Origin: JAFDWI01 sp963764215 | Lineage (GTDB): Bacteria; Actinomycetota; Acidimicrobiia; Acidimicrobiales; Iamiaceae | DNA length: 64,000 nt | NCBI GenBank assembly: GCA_963764215.1 | Contig: CAVXRS010000002.1 | Location: 248,001 to 312,000, forward strand | Direction: 5' to 3' | Shown here: piece by piece, positions 44,881 through 54,090 of the stretch | How positions within the stretch are numbered: position 1 is the first letter of the stretch | How the letters are laid out: each line of letters starts with the position of its first letter | Program-made: the position numbers and the translations under genes | The notes under the pieces: generated by a model | The model's database searches: none | What the model was told of the DNA's origin: nothing | Seen by the model: the letters and a program-made list of their open reading frames with translations, nothing else

Positions 44881-47415
44881 TGCTGCGCACCACGCTCGCG
44901 AACTTGTCGCGGCGCAAGCTCCGTCTGCTGGCAACGAGTCTCGCGGTGCTCCTCGGGGTGATGTTCACCTCCGGGACCCTGGTGCTCACCGATTCGCTGC
45001 GTGCCACCTTCGACGGCCTGTTCTCGAACGTGTACGCCAACACCTCCGCGGTGGTCCGCAGCAACCAGGTGGTGAAGGGGGGACTCGAAGTTCGCGGCGG
45101 CAGGGCCGTCCCGTGGGACGATGCCCGATTCGATCGTGCCGCAGGTGGCCAAAGCCGACGGCGTCGCGGACGCGGCCGGCACCGTGCAGGGGTACACCCA
45201 GATCATCAAGTCGAACGGCAAGGCGCTGGGGAACCCCAACCAGGGGCCTCCCGCGCTTGGGAGCAGTTGGATTCCCGACCGCAAGGTGAGCCCGTACCAG
45301 CTCATCAGCGGTCACGGCCCGCGGACGGCGAACCAGGTCGTCACGGATGTGTCCAGTGCCAAGGACGCCGGCTATCGGATCGGCGACAAGATCCCCCTGC
45401 TGACCCCTGGAGGGCGGATCACCAAGACGCTGGTGGGCCTCACCAAGTTCGGCAAGGCGGACTCGGCCGGTGGCGCCACCATGGTGCAGTTCACGCTGCC
45501 CGAAGCCCAGCGCGTTCTCCAGAAGCAGGGTCAGCTCGACGAGATCTGGGTGCGAGCCGATCCAGGGGTCAGCGAATCGCAGGTCACCAGCAACATCGCG
45601 GCGTTGCACCTCCCCCAGACCGAAGTCATCACCGGGAAGAAGGCGGCCCAGGAGGCAAAGGACCAGGCCACGTCGTTCCTGTCGTTCTTCTCGGTGTTTC
45701 TGCTGGTGTTCGCGGTGATCGCGCTGCTGGTCGGCGCGTTCATCATCGCCAACACCTTCTCGATCCTGGTGACCCAGCGGACACGTGAGCTGGCACTGCT
45801 GCGCGCCATCGGTGCCTCGCGCCGCCAGGTGCTCGCCTCAGTCGTCGCCGAGGCCGCGGTGGTGGGCGTGGTCGCCTCCGCGGTCGGGCTCGGGCTGGGG
45901 TTCCTGATCGCCTCGGGACTCCAGCAGGTCTTCATCGGGTCCTCCGGACTTTCTGCGAGCGCGAAGCTGACCGGCTCGACGGTGATCGCCTCGTTCGTGA
46001 TCGGCATCGGGATCACCGTGGTGTCCGCACTGCTGCCCGCACGAAAGGCGGCCCGGGTCGCACCGGTCACCGCCATGACCTCCTCGGCCGTCGAGGACAC
46101 CTCCCACGGCCGAGCCCGTGCGATCGTCGGCGCCGTCCTGCTGGCCATCGCCGCGGTGGCGCTCATCGCAGCGGCATCGACAAAGTCCACCCAGTTGGTC
46201 GGTCTCGGTTCCTTTGCCGGTCTCATCGGCGCGGTGGTGTTCGGTCCCTCCCTCTCGGGGAGCTTCGCCCGGGCCACTCGCGGGCTGGTCCGCCGTTGGG
46301 GCATGTCGGGACATCTCGGGGTGGAAAATGTCCTGCGTAATCCGAGGCGCACGGCGTCGACGGCGTCGGCACTGATGATCGGGGCCACCCTGGTGTGCGC
46401 GATCTCGGTGTTCGCGGCGTCTGCCGTCGCCTCGATCAACGACCTGGTCGACACCGGCTTCCGCGGCGACGTCGTGGTGACCAGCACCGGCAACGGCATA
46501 CCGTTGAGTGACGTCGCAAAGGTCGACCAGGCGCCCGGTGTCAAGGAAAGCGCGGCAATCCAGTACGGGCCCGTGACCCTGGACGGCAAGGGGACCATCG
46601 TTTCGGCCTCGGACCCCGCCGCCCTCTCCGCCTTGGTCGACATGAAGGTCGAGTCGGGTGACCTGAAGGATCTGCAAAAGAACGACATCGCGGTGTCGGC
46701 CACCAAGGCCAAGCGTGAGGGCTGGACCCTGGGCACCCGCCTGCCGGCGAAGCTCCTCGACGGTTCGACTTCGACCTTCACGGTGCGGGCGATCTACCGC
46801 AACCCCCTGGTGGCCCGAGCCGTGCTCGCGACCCCGGCCACGGTGAAGGGTTCACTCATCGCACCGTTCGCCCAGGTCGACTTCGTCCAGGGAGAGCCCG
46901 GCCTGTCCCCCGACCAGCTCGCCCACAACCTCGACAAGGTGCTCCAGACGAATCCGACCGCCAAGGTCCAGACCAACGCCGAGTTCAAGAAGTCGTCGGC
47001 CGCCCAGATGAACACGTTCCTGAACATCGTCTACGCCATGCTCGGGTTGGCGGTGATCATCGCGATCATCGGAATCATCAACACGCTCGCGCTGTCGATC
47101 CTGGAGCGCACCCGCGAGCTCGGTCTGCTGCGCGCGGTGGGGATGACCCGCAGGCAATTGCGCGTCACGGTCCGGGTCGAAGCCCTCCTGGTGGCCATGT
47201 CGGGCACGGTCATCGGACTCGTGCTGGGTACTGCGGTCGGTGCTGCGCTGATCAAGTCGTTCGGCCCGGACCAGGCCCTGACCGGATTCGCAATTCCCTG
47301 GGTGCGCCTCGTGGTGGTCCTGATCGCCGGGGTCGTGGTGGGGTTCATCGCCGCGGTGTTACCTGCCAGGCGGGCGACCCGTCTCGATCCGCTCGACGCA
47401 CTGGCAACCGAATAG
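44880..47415 (+). CDS. FtsX-domain ABC permease (frameshift near 45115)
   Basis: About 845 residues with two FtsX domains. The N-terminal helix (RRKLRLLATSLAVLLGVMFTSGTLVLTD) is in one frame; after a break near 45115 the extracytoplasmic domain (MPDSIVPQVAKADGVADAAG) and everything beyond are in another. First FtsX block near residues 270-400 (VFLLVFAVIALLVGAFIIANTF, TRELALLRAIGASRRQVL), second near 715-840 (FLNIVYAMLGLAVIIAIIGIINTLALSILERTRELGLLRAVGMTRRQL). It ends LPARRATRLDPLDALATE, typical for the family. The partner ATPase gene overlaps upstream. Confidence 0.83.
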
Positions 47416-47476
47416 CCGGCCGCGTCGACACCGACTTCCGGACCATTCCCCTGCACCGCTACCATCGGGCCGACGA

Positions 47477-47493
47477 TCTGACGGGGTGTCAGG
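47477..47493. promoter_or_regulatory. TCTGAC-N5-GTCAGA palindrome, site 7 (DUF35-ltp3)
   Basis: TCTGACGGGGTGTCAGG, one outer mismatch. It ends eight bases before the DUF35 gene ATG and overlaps its ribosome site (AGGAG, 47491-47495). A -10-like TACCAT is at 47460-47465. Confidence 0.72.
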
Positions 47494-47500
47494 AGATGAC

Positions 47501-47950
47501 ATGACAGCACGGACACCGGTGCCCGCACTGGGCGCCGAGGGGTGGTTCACCCTCGATGATGCACCGACGCTGATCGGATCGCGCTGCACGACGTGCGGGA
47601 CCTTCGCCTTCCCACCCGGATCCGGATGGTGCCCCAACCCGGGTTGTCGCGGCACCGAGCTGATCGAAACGCCACTGTCGCAGCGGGGCCGGATCTGGTC
47701 CTACACCGATGCGCAGTATCGACCTCCGGCACCGTTCGTCAGCACCTCGGACGAGTTCGAACAGTTCGGGATCGCCGCGGTCACCCTCGAGCGCGAGGGC
47801 CTGATGATCCTGGGACAGCTCGTGCCCGGTGTCGGCGTCGACGACGTGGCCGTTGGCGACGAGGTCGAAGTCGTGCTCGGCACGCTGTTCAGCGACGACG
47901 ACCACGACTACCTCACCTGGCGTTGGAAGCCGACTGGAGGTGCCAAGTGA
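47501..47950 (+). CDS. DUF35 OB-fold protein, acyl-CoA-binding partner of Ltp3
   Basis: 149 residues. A rubredoxin-like zinc ribbon (SRCTTCGTFAFPPGSGWCPNPGC, about residues 28-50; shown in parts CTTCGTFAFPP and WCPNPGC) is followed by an OB fold with GRIWSYTDAQYRPPAPF near 65 and FGIAAVTLEREGLMILGQLVPGV. In steroid side-chain aldolases such DUF35 proteins bind the Ltp partner and the CoA substrate. The stop overlaps the start of the Ltp3-like gene (GTGA). ATG 47501 is chosen from the AGGAG site. Confidence 0.83.
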   Translation: MTARTPVPALGAEGWFTLDDAPTLIGSRCTTCGTFAFPPGSGWCPNPGCRGTELIETPLSQRGRIWSYTDAQYRPPAPFVSTSDEFEQFGIAAVTLEREGLMILGQLVPGVGVDDVAVGDEVEVVLGTLFSDDDHDYLTWRWKPTGGAK

Positions 47951-49149
47951 CTTCGACCGACCGGAACGAACAGCCGGCAGTTCTCGGCGTCGGCATGCAC
48001 CCGTGGGGCAAGTGGGGCCGCAACTTCGTCGAGTACGGCATCGCCGCGGCCCAGCAGGCGCTCGACGACGCCGGGATCGCCTGGGAGGACGTCGACTTCG
48101 TCTCCGGGGCCGACACCGTCCGCAACGGCTACCCGGGCTACGTCGCCGGGGCCACGTTCGCCCAGGCGTTGGGCTGGACCGGCTGCCGGGTGGCTTCCAG
48201 CTATGCGGCATGCGCATCGGGCGCGACCGCCATCGAGGCGGCGCGCATGCGGATTCTGGCCGGACGGTGCGAAGTGGCCCTCGTCGTCGGAGCCGACACC
48301 ACGCCGAAGGGATTCCTCGCGCCGAATGCCGGAGATCGACCGGATGATCCCGACTGGCTGCGGTTCCGCCTCGGAGGGATCACCAACCCCACCTACTTCG
48401 CGCTCTATGCGCGGCGTCGCATGGACCTGTACGGAGACACCGACGAGGACTTCGCCCGGGTCAAGGTGAAGAACGCAAAACACGGCCTCGCAAACCCGAA
48501 TGCCCGGTACCGCAGTGCCACCTCTGTCGACGAGGTCCTGGCATCGCCCATGGTCGCCAACCCACTCCGTCTGCTCGAGATCTGTGCCACCTCCGACGGT
48601 GGCGCGGCGCTCGTGCTGTGCTCCGCCGAGTACGCCCGCAAGCATGCGACCAGATTGGTCCGCGTCGCCGCGGTGTCCACGGTGACCCCCACCTACCCGA
48701 ACACGATCATCGAGATGCCGAACCTGGCGACCGACTCCGAAGCCGTCCGCGCAGCTCCGGAGCGCCCGTTCAAGGCCTCGATCACCGACGCGGCGTACGC
48801 CGAGGCGGGACTGGGGCCCGACGACGTCAATCTGGCCGAGGTGTACGACCTGTCGTGTGCGCTCGAGCTCGACTGGTACGAGGACATCGGCCTGTGCGGA
48901 CCGGGCGAGGCCGCGAAACTGCTGCGTGACGGCGCCACGTCGATCGGCGGCCGGGTGCCGGTCAATCCTTCGGGGGGGCTGGCCTGTTTCGGCGAGGCGG
49001 TTCCCGCCCAGGCGATCGCGCAGGTCTGTGAGGTCACCTGGCAGCTCCGTGGGCAGGCCGGCGATCGTCAGGTGGAGGGCGCCAAGGTCGGGATCACCGT
49101 CAACCAGGGCCTGTTCGGCCACGGTTCGTCGGTGCTGCTGGTGCGCTGA
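47947..49149 (+). CDS. Lipid-transfer-protein-type thiolase/aldolase, Ltp3-like
   Basis: 400 residues of the SCP-x/thiolase superfamily. N-terminal LGVGMHPWGKWGRNFVEYG, SSYAACASGATAIEAARM near residue 83 (Cys at the nucleophile position), VGADTTPKGFLAPNAGDRPDDPDW near 116, AEVYDLSCALELDWYEDIGLC near 297 and NPSGGLACFGEAVPAQAIAQVCE near 338. The GHP histidine and the terminal CGGG cysteine of true thiolases are replaced (FGEAVPA; GHGSS). This suggests retro-aldol cleavage or a carrier role rather than thiolysis. Wording follows Rv3523 (Ltp3) of the M. tuberculosis sterol cluster. It is paired with the DUF35 gene. Confidence 0.78.
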   Translation: MTSTDRNEQPAVLGVGMHPWGKWGRNFVEYGIAAAQQALDDAGIAWEDVDFVSGADTVRNGYPGYVAGATFAQALGWTGCRVASSYAACASGATAIEAARMRILAGRCEVALVVGADTTPKGFLAPNAGDRPDDPDWLRFRLGGITNPTYFALYARRRMDLYGDTDEDFARVKVKNAKHGLANPNARYRSATSVDEVLASPMVANPLRLLEICATSDGGAALVLCSAEYARKHATRLVRVAAVSTVTPTYPNTIIEMPNLATDSEAVRAAPERPFKASITDAAYAEAGLGPDDVNLAEVYDLSCALELDWYEDIGLCGPGEAAKLLRDGATSIGGRVPVNPSGGLACFGEAVPAQAIAQVCEVTWQLRGQAGDRQVEGAKVGITVNQGLFGHGSSVLLVR

Positions 49150-49174
49150 ACCAACGGCAGCACGCCCTGCCCCC

Positions 49175-49636
49175 TCAGGGGTAGAAGCGGCTGAGGGCGT
49201 CGATCACGCAGGCCGGCTTGTCCGCGCCTTCGACTTCGATCGTGACCCGCATGGTGGTCTGGATACCAGCCGACACGTCATCGACGCCGACCAGTTCGGC
49301 GCCGGCCCGTACCCGGGCGCCCACCCGCACCGGAGTGGGGAAGCGAACCTTGTCGACCCCGTAGTTGACGCCCATCGAGACACCGCGCACCTCCACGATC
49401 CGGGGCAGGAACTCGTTCGACATCGCCAGGGTCAGATAACCGTGCGCGATGGGCCCACCGAAGGGTGACTCGGCGTTCGCCCGCTCCACGTCGACATGGA
49501 TCCACTGGTGATCACCGGTGGCGTCCGCGAACAGATCGACCCGCTCCTGGGTCACGACCTCCCAGTCGCTGAAGCCGAGATGGGTGCCCACCGCGGCGCG
49601 GACTGCGTCGATGCCATCGAGGATCGTGGTCGCCAT
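49175..49636 (-). CDS. MaoC/NodN-type (R)-enoyl-CoA hydratase
   Basis: 153 residues, single hot-dog domain. The catalytic Asp-His pair is in DLFADATGDHQWIHVD near residues 31-46, followed by GGPIAHGYLTLAMSNEF near 57. It hydrates trans-2-enoyl-CoA. TACCTT (minus strand, 49643-49648) ends six bases before the ATG, and there is no Shine-Dalgarno, so it is probably leaderless. It converges with ltp3 with 25 bp between stops. Confidence 0.82.
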   Translation of the reverse strand: MATTILDGIDAVRAAVGTHLGFSDWEVVTQERVDLFADATGDHQWIHVDVERANAESPFGGPIAHGYLTLAMSNEFLPRIVEVRGVSMGVNYGVDKVRFPTPVRVGARVRAGAELVGVDDVSAGIQTTMRVTIEVEGADKPACVIDALSRFYP

Positions 49637-49666
49637 GGGACGAAGGTACCAGCGTCGATCGCCGGG

Positions 49667-51904
49667 TCAGCGCTTCAGCCGCTCGCTGAGATCGGCCGCC
49701 GGTTCCGGCTTCGAGAAGAGAAACCCCTGCACCCGGGTACACCCCATGGCTTCGAGGGCGCGCCGCTGCGCTTCGTACTCGACTCCTTCGGCGGTCGCCG
49801 TCACCCCGAACGCCCGTGCGAGTTCCAAGGTCGCCTCCACGATGGCCCGATCGCTCGGATCGTCGGCGACGCCTGCCACGAAGTGTTGATCGATCTTGAG
49901 CGACGACAACGGCAATTCCTTGAGCTGCAGAATCGACGAAAACCCGGTACCGAAATCGTCGATCGCCAGTGCGACCCCGAGTTCCCGGAGGTGGGCGAAG
50001 TGCTCCCGGGACCTGGTCGGGTCGTCGAGCAGGCTGGACTCGGTGAGCTCCAGGCAGAGTGAACCCGCCGGAAAGCCGGTGTCCTCGAGAATGCCCGCGA
50101 CTTCGTACACGAAGTCATCCGTACGCAGCTGGCGTGCCGAAACGTTCACCCGCAGCATGAATCCATCGACCTGCTCCACCCATTCGAGCGCGGTACGACA
50201 GGCCTGGGTCAGCACCTGGCGGCCGAGTCGGGAGATCAGTCCGGCGGACTCGGCGAGCGGAATCGTCTCGTCGGCGCCGACGATGCCGTCGACCGGATGG
50301 TCCCATCGCACCAACGCTTCGGCCCCGATGATCCGTTCGGTGGACAAGTCCCATTCCGCCTGGAAATAGGGGACGAGGTCGCCGTCGTCGAGTCCGTGCT
50401 CCAACTCGGCGATTCTGCGGAGACGACGGAGCTGGGAGTCGTTGCTGCCATCACCGGTCTCGATCCTCTCGCCCGATCGCTTCGCCCGATCCACGATGTT
50501 GTCGACCTGCCGGAGCACTTCTTCGGCGGTCGGAACCGTCGTGGGACCGGCAGCGTGGTGGAAGACCCCGGCACCCGCCGTCAACGACAGGGTGCTGCCC
50601 GCAACTTGGAAGGGCACGTCGAACACTTCGAGGATCTTCCTTGCGGCTGCGATCACCTGAACTTCGGTCGACACATTCGGGAGGACGACCAGAAACTCGT
50701 CGGCGCTCAGCCGGGCGAGTGCGGCCCCGGCGGGTGCCGTGCTCCGGAGTCGCGCAGCCACCTCGCGCAGGAGCTGATCGCCCGAGTGGTGGCCGAGTGC
50801 CTCGTTGACCAGCCGGAAACGGTCGAGGTCGAGTCCGACCACGCCGACCCCGCCGGAGCGCCCGTTGGCCAAGCCGTCGAGCGCAGCTTGCAGGTCGCTG
50901 TGGGCAGCCCAACGGTTCGACAGTCCGGTCGTCGGATCGATACGAGCCTTCTCGGCGAGTTCCCTCTCGGCCTCCTGACCCATCATCGCGGCCGCGATGA
51001 TGGCGGCGGCGGATCGTAAGGTGGCGAGGTGCGCGACGTCGATGCTGACGTCGGCGACCGTCGATTCGAGCAGCAGGATGCCGAACACGCGGTTGCCCGC
51101 AACGAGCGGTTCAGCTAGGACCGAGAGGTCGCCTGACGACTCGAAGGAGGCACGCTCGTCTGCAAGCTCCGGATCCGAATCGGACACCGTCGACATCAGC
51201 ACCTCACGACCCGAGATCAGTCGACGCAGCATGGGTGACGTATCGATTCGCAGACTGGCCGGGGGTTCCTGCGTGGGCGCACTGATCGAGGCATCCCATC
51301 GGGCGGATCGGATCAGTCGACCCTCCTTGAGGGTCCACGCGGTGATCCGCGTGATCCACTCCAGTCCCGACAGTTCACTTATTGCGTTGTCGAACCCCCG
51401 TGCGAAGTCCGCGGACGACTTGCCGAGAAAGCCGGCCGCGATCCTCGAGACCCGATTGGCATTCTCGACCAGCGCCGGAATCATGTCGTCGCCGGATGCC
51501 TCCGGGTTCAACGGGTTGAGGGTGACGATGAAACTCCCGGGTCCGACGAGTTCGTCGCCGAATCCTGCCCGGTAGTGGAACTGTCGAACGGTTCCGTCGC
51601 TGGCCCTGATCCCGACGTTGCCACCACGTGGACGACCGCCGCGCCCCTCCCACCGGTTCATGGCGTCGGCGATGTTCTGCATGTCCTCAGCAGCGGCGAA
51701 GTCGAGGACCGAGCGCCCGATGAGGGTCGACGCCTCATAGCCGAGCAGCTCCGAGACCGTGTCGTTCGCGAAGCAGAAGTTCCCTGACGCATCGAGTGCG
51801 ATGACGATGTCGTGGGTGCGCGCAAGGAGGGCGCGCGCGACCTGCCACGCTTCGGAACGCATGGGTTGAATTGAGCCCGGGGGAGCTCCGTGCGCGTCGT
51901 CCAT
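49667..51904 (-). CDS. PAS-GAF-GGDEF-EAL cyclic-di-GMP protein with degenerate GGDEF
   Basis: 745 residues, no TM segment. PAS domain about 20-135 (IVIALDASGNFCFANDTVSELLGYE), GAF-like domain about 150-310, GGDEF domain about 325-480 and EAL domain about 490-740. The diguanylate cyclase motif is SADEF (LARLSADEFLVVLP) rather than GGDEF, so cyclase activity is doubtful. The EAL domain keeps GAEALVRW, NVSARQL, ELTESSLL, IDDFGTGFSS, LKIDQHFV and EGVE, so phosphodiesterase activity is likely. It probably links a sensed signal to c-di-GMP breakdown. The ATG at 51904 (MDDAHGAPPG) is chosen. Confidence 0.83.
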   Translation of the reverse strand: MDDAHGAPPGSIQPMRSEAWQVARALLARTHDIVIALDASGNFCFANDTVSELLGYEASTLIGRSVLDFAAAEDMQNIADAMNRWEGRGGRPRGGNVGIRASDGTVRQFHYRAGFGDELVGPGSFIVTLNPLNPEASGDDMIPALVENANRVSRIAAGFLGKSSADFARGFDNAISELSGLEWITRITAWTLKEGRLIRSARWDASISAPTQEPPASLRIDTSPMLRRLISGREVLMSTVSDSDPELADERASFESSGDLSVLAEPLVAGNRVFGILLLESTVADVSIDVAHLATLRSAAAIIAAAMMGQEAERELAEKARIDPTTGLSNRWAAHSDLQAALDGLANGRSGGVGVVGLDLDRFRLVNEALGHHSGDQLLREVAARLRSTAPAGAALARLSADEFLVVLPNVSTEVQVIAAARKILEVFDVPFQVAGSTLSLTAGAGVFHHAAGPTTVPTAEEVLRQVDNIVDRAKRSGERIETGDGSNDSQLRRLRRIAELEHGLDDGDLVPYFQAEWDLSTERIIGAEALVRWDHPVDGIVGADETIPLAESAGLISRLGRQVLTQACRTALEWVEQVDGFMLRVNVSARQLRTDDFVYEVAGILEDTGFPAGSLCLELTESSLLDDPTRSREHFAHLRELGVALAIDDFGTGFSSILQLKELPLSSLKIDQHFVAGVADDPSDRAIVEATLELARAFGVTATAEGVEYEAQRRALEAMGCTRVQGFLFSKPEPAADLSERLKR

Positions 51905-52064
51905 GGTCCTCCTGCTACGGCGCGTTGAGCCAGTGGTCATGCTATCGGCTGGAGGAGTCGAGGGTGGGTACGACTCGTTGGCCTGCCACTTTCCCTGCGG
52001 AAATGACGAGACTGTGGAAGCCACATCCCCCCGGGCTTGCTCGCGCTCTCGCCGGAAAGTCGGC

Positions 52065-52847
52065 TCAGGGATGCTGGGAGGAGACCGAGATGACCTCGCC
52101 GGTGAGATACGACGAGTAGTCGCTGGCGAGGAACACCATCGTGTTCGCCACCTCCCACGGCTCCGCGGCCCGCCCGAACGCCTCTTTCGATTCCAGTTCC
52201 GCGAGCAGCTCGTCCGACGTGACCTTGGCCAGGAACGGGTGCATCGCGAGGCTCGGCGCCACGGCATTGACACGCACCCCGTTCTCGGCGGCCTCGATCG
52301 CGGCGCAACGGGTCAACGCCATGACCCCGGCTTTTGCAGCCGCGTAATGGGCCTGACCCGCCTGAGCCCGCCAGCCGAGCACCGAGGCGTTGTTGACGAT
52401 CACCCCCGAACCACGCGCATACATGTGGGCCAACGCGGCGCGGGTCACTCGGAACGTTCCGTTCAGCGTCACGTCCAGAACGACGTTCCACTGCTCGTCC
52501 GTCATCTCCACCAGGTTCGCCGTCCCGCCCAGACCGGCATTGTTGATCAGCACGTCGACACGGCCGAGGCCGGCAAGAGCTGTGGCAAAGAGCACATCGA
52601 CGTCTCCCTGGTCGGTCACGTCGCACAGGGCCGTGAGCGGTCGCCGGCCGGTCTCGGACTCCAGTCGGTCGGCCGCTTCGGTCAAGCGGCGCTCGTGCAG
52701 GTCGCTGATCAACAGGCGCGCGCCTTCTTCGGCACACCGTTGGGCCACCGCCGACCCGATGCCGGTGCCGGCGGCGGCGGTGACGATGACGGTCTTGTCG
52801 GCCAACAGCCCGTGGGCGGGCACATAGTCGGGGGCTCGGGTTGCCAC
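52065..52847 (-). CDS. ipdF: IpdF-type SDR of HIP degradation
   Basis: SDR of 260 residues. IpdF (Rv3559c) oxidoreduces the 5-hydroxy/oxo group of the HIP-CoA intermediate. VTAAAGTGIGSAVAQRCAEEGARLLISDLHERRL near residues 21-54, NNAGLGGTANLVEMTDEQW near 98, NNASVLGWRAQAGQAHYAAAKAGVMALTRCAAIEAAE near 148-184 and SDYSSYLTGEVISVSSQHP at the end are close to Rv3559c from memory. The GTG start has AGGAG eight bases upstream, just after the fadE30 stop. It is third in an SDR-fadE30-ipdF operon, as in mycobacteria where fadE30 and ipdF adjoin. Confidence 0.87.
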   Translation of the reverse strand: MATRAPDYVPAHGLLADKTVIVTAAAGTGIGSAVAQRCAEEGARLLISDLHERRLTEAADRLESETGRRPLTALCDVTDQGDVDVLFATALAGLGRVDVLINNAGLGGTANLVEMTDEQWNVVLDVTLNGTFRVTRAALAHMYARGSGVIVNNASVLGWRAQAGQAHYAAAKAGVMALTRCAAIEAAENGVRVNAVAPSLAMHPFLAKVTSDELLAELESKEAFGRAAEPWEVANTMVFLASDYSSYLTGEVISVSSQHP

Positions 52848-52866
52848 GGCAGCAGCTCCTGGGGGT

Positions 52867-54066
52867 TCAGGCCTTGTCGGGTCGGGGTTCACGGGGAAGC
52901 CCCAGCGCCCGTTCGGCGATGATGTTGCGTTGGATCTGATTCGACCCGGCGTAGATGGTGTCGGACCGGGAGAACAGAAACAACTGATGCTCCTTGGTGA
53001 GCCGCTCGGCGTCATCGGGATCGTGTGCCGACCAGTCCAGTGCATCCGGCCCGGCCACGTCCATGGCCAGTTCTCCCAGGTCCCGGTGCCAGCTGGCCCA
53101 GTAGAGCTTGGTGATCATCGCCTCGGGGGTGAGTTCGGCGCCGGTCGCCGACAGCACCCGCAGGGTGGTCAGGCGCATGATCCGCAGGCGCAACCAGGCG
53201 TCGGTCAGGCGCTGGCGGATCACCTCGTCCTCGAGGCGCCCGTTGCCCCGTGCGACCGTGATCACCGCGTCGAGCTGGTTCGAGAATTCATGTTGCTGAC
53301 CGAGTGTCGACGCGCCACGCTCGAAGGCCAGGGTGCCGTTGGCCACCTTCCATCCGTCTCCCGGTTCACCGACGATGTTGGCGAGCGGCGTGCGCGCCCC
53401 GGCGAAGAAGACTTCGTTGAACTCGGACGTCCCGGTCATCTGGCGGATGGGTCGGATCTCGACTCCGTCCTGGTCGAGGGGAACCAACAGATACGACAGG
53501 CCCTTGTGCTTGGGGGCGTCCCGATCGGTCCGACAGAGCACGAACGCCCATCCGGCCCACTGGGCGAGCGAGGTCCATACCTTCTGACCGGTGATCACCC
53601 AGTCGTCGCCGTCCCGCACGGCGCGGGTCTGCACGTTGGCGAGGTCCGAGCCGGCATCGGGCTCGGAATAGCCCTGGGCCCACAGGTCCCGACCCGCCAC
53701 GATGCCCGGGAGAAAACGCCGCTGCTGATCGTCATCGCCGAAGTGGATCAGGGTCGGGCCCAACAAGGTCTCGCCGATGTGGCCGAGGCGACCGGGACCA
53801 CCTGCCCGGGCGTACTCCTCGAACCAGATCACCTGTCGGTGGAGCGAGAGTCCCCTGCCCCCGAACTCGCGGGGCCAGCCCACGCACGTCCAACCTCCTT
53901 CGGCCAGAGTGTGTTCCCAGGCGAGACGCTCGTCGAACAGCGCGTGTTCGTCGCCGGGCCCGCCGCGGTGTCGCACCACCGCATGGGGGCCCTCCAGCTG
54001 GCCGGTCAACCAGGCGCGGGCCTCGGCCCGAAACGCCTCGTCGTCCTCACTGAAGGTGAAATCCAT
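52867..54066 (-). CDS. fadE30: Acyl-CoA dehydrogenase FadE30 (HIP-CoA)
   Basis: 399 residues. FadE30 (Rv3560c) introduces the double bond in the propionyl side chain of HIP-CoA. Seen: CVGWPREFGGRGLSLHRQVIWFEEYARAGGP near residue 63, GYSEPDAGSDLANVQTRAVRD near 138, VITGQKVWTSLAQWAGW near 160, LSYLLVPLDQDGVEIRPIRQMTGTSEFNEVFF near 191-222 and YAGSNQIQRNIIAERALGLPREP at the end, matching the family member closely. It starts 24 bp after the SDR gene stop. Confidence 0.87.
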   Translation of the reverse strand: MDFTFSEDDEAFRAEARAWLTGQLEGPHAVVRHRGGPGDEHALFDERLAWEHTLAEGGWTCVGWPREFGGRGLSLHRQVIWFEEYARAGGPGRLGHIGETLLGPTLIHFGDDDQQRRFLPGIVAGRDLWAQGYSEPDAGSDLANVQTRAVRDGDDWVITGQKVWTSLAQWAGWAFVLCRTDRDAPKHKGLSYLLVPLDQDGVEIRPIRQMTGTSEFNEVFFAGARTPLANIVGEPGDGWKVANGTLAFERGASTLGQQHEFSNQLDAVITVARGNGRLEDEVIRQRLTDAWLRLRIMRLTTLRVLSATGAELTPEAMITKLYWASWHRDLGELAMDVAGPDALDWSAHDPDDAERLTKEHQLFLFSRSDTIYAGSNQIQRNIIAERALGLPREPRPDKA

Positions 54067-54090
54067 GCGTGGGACTGCCCGGGGATTCGT

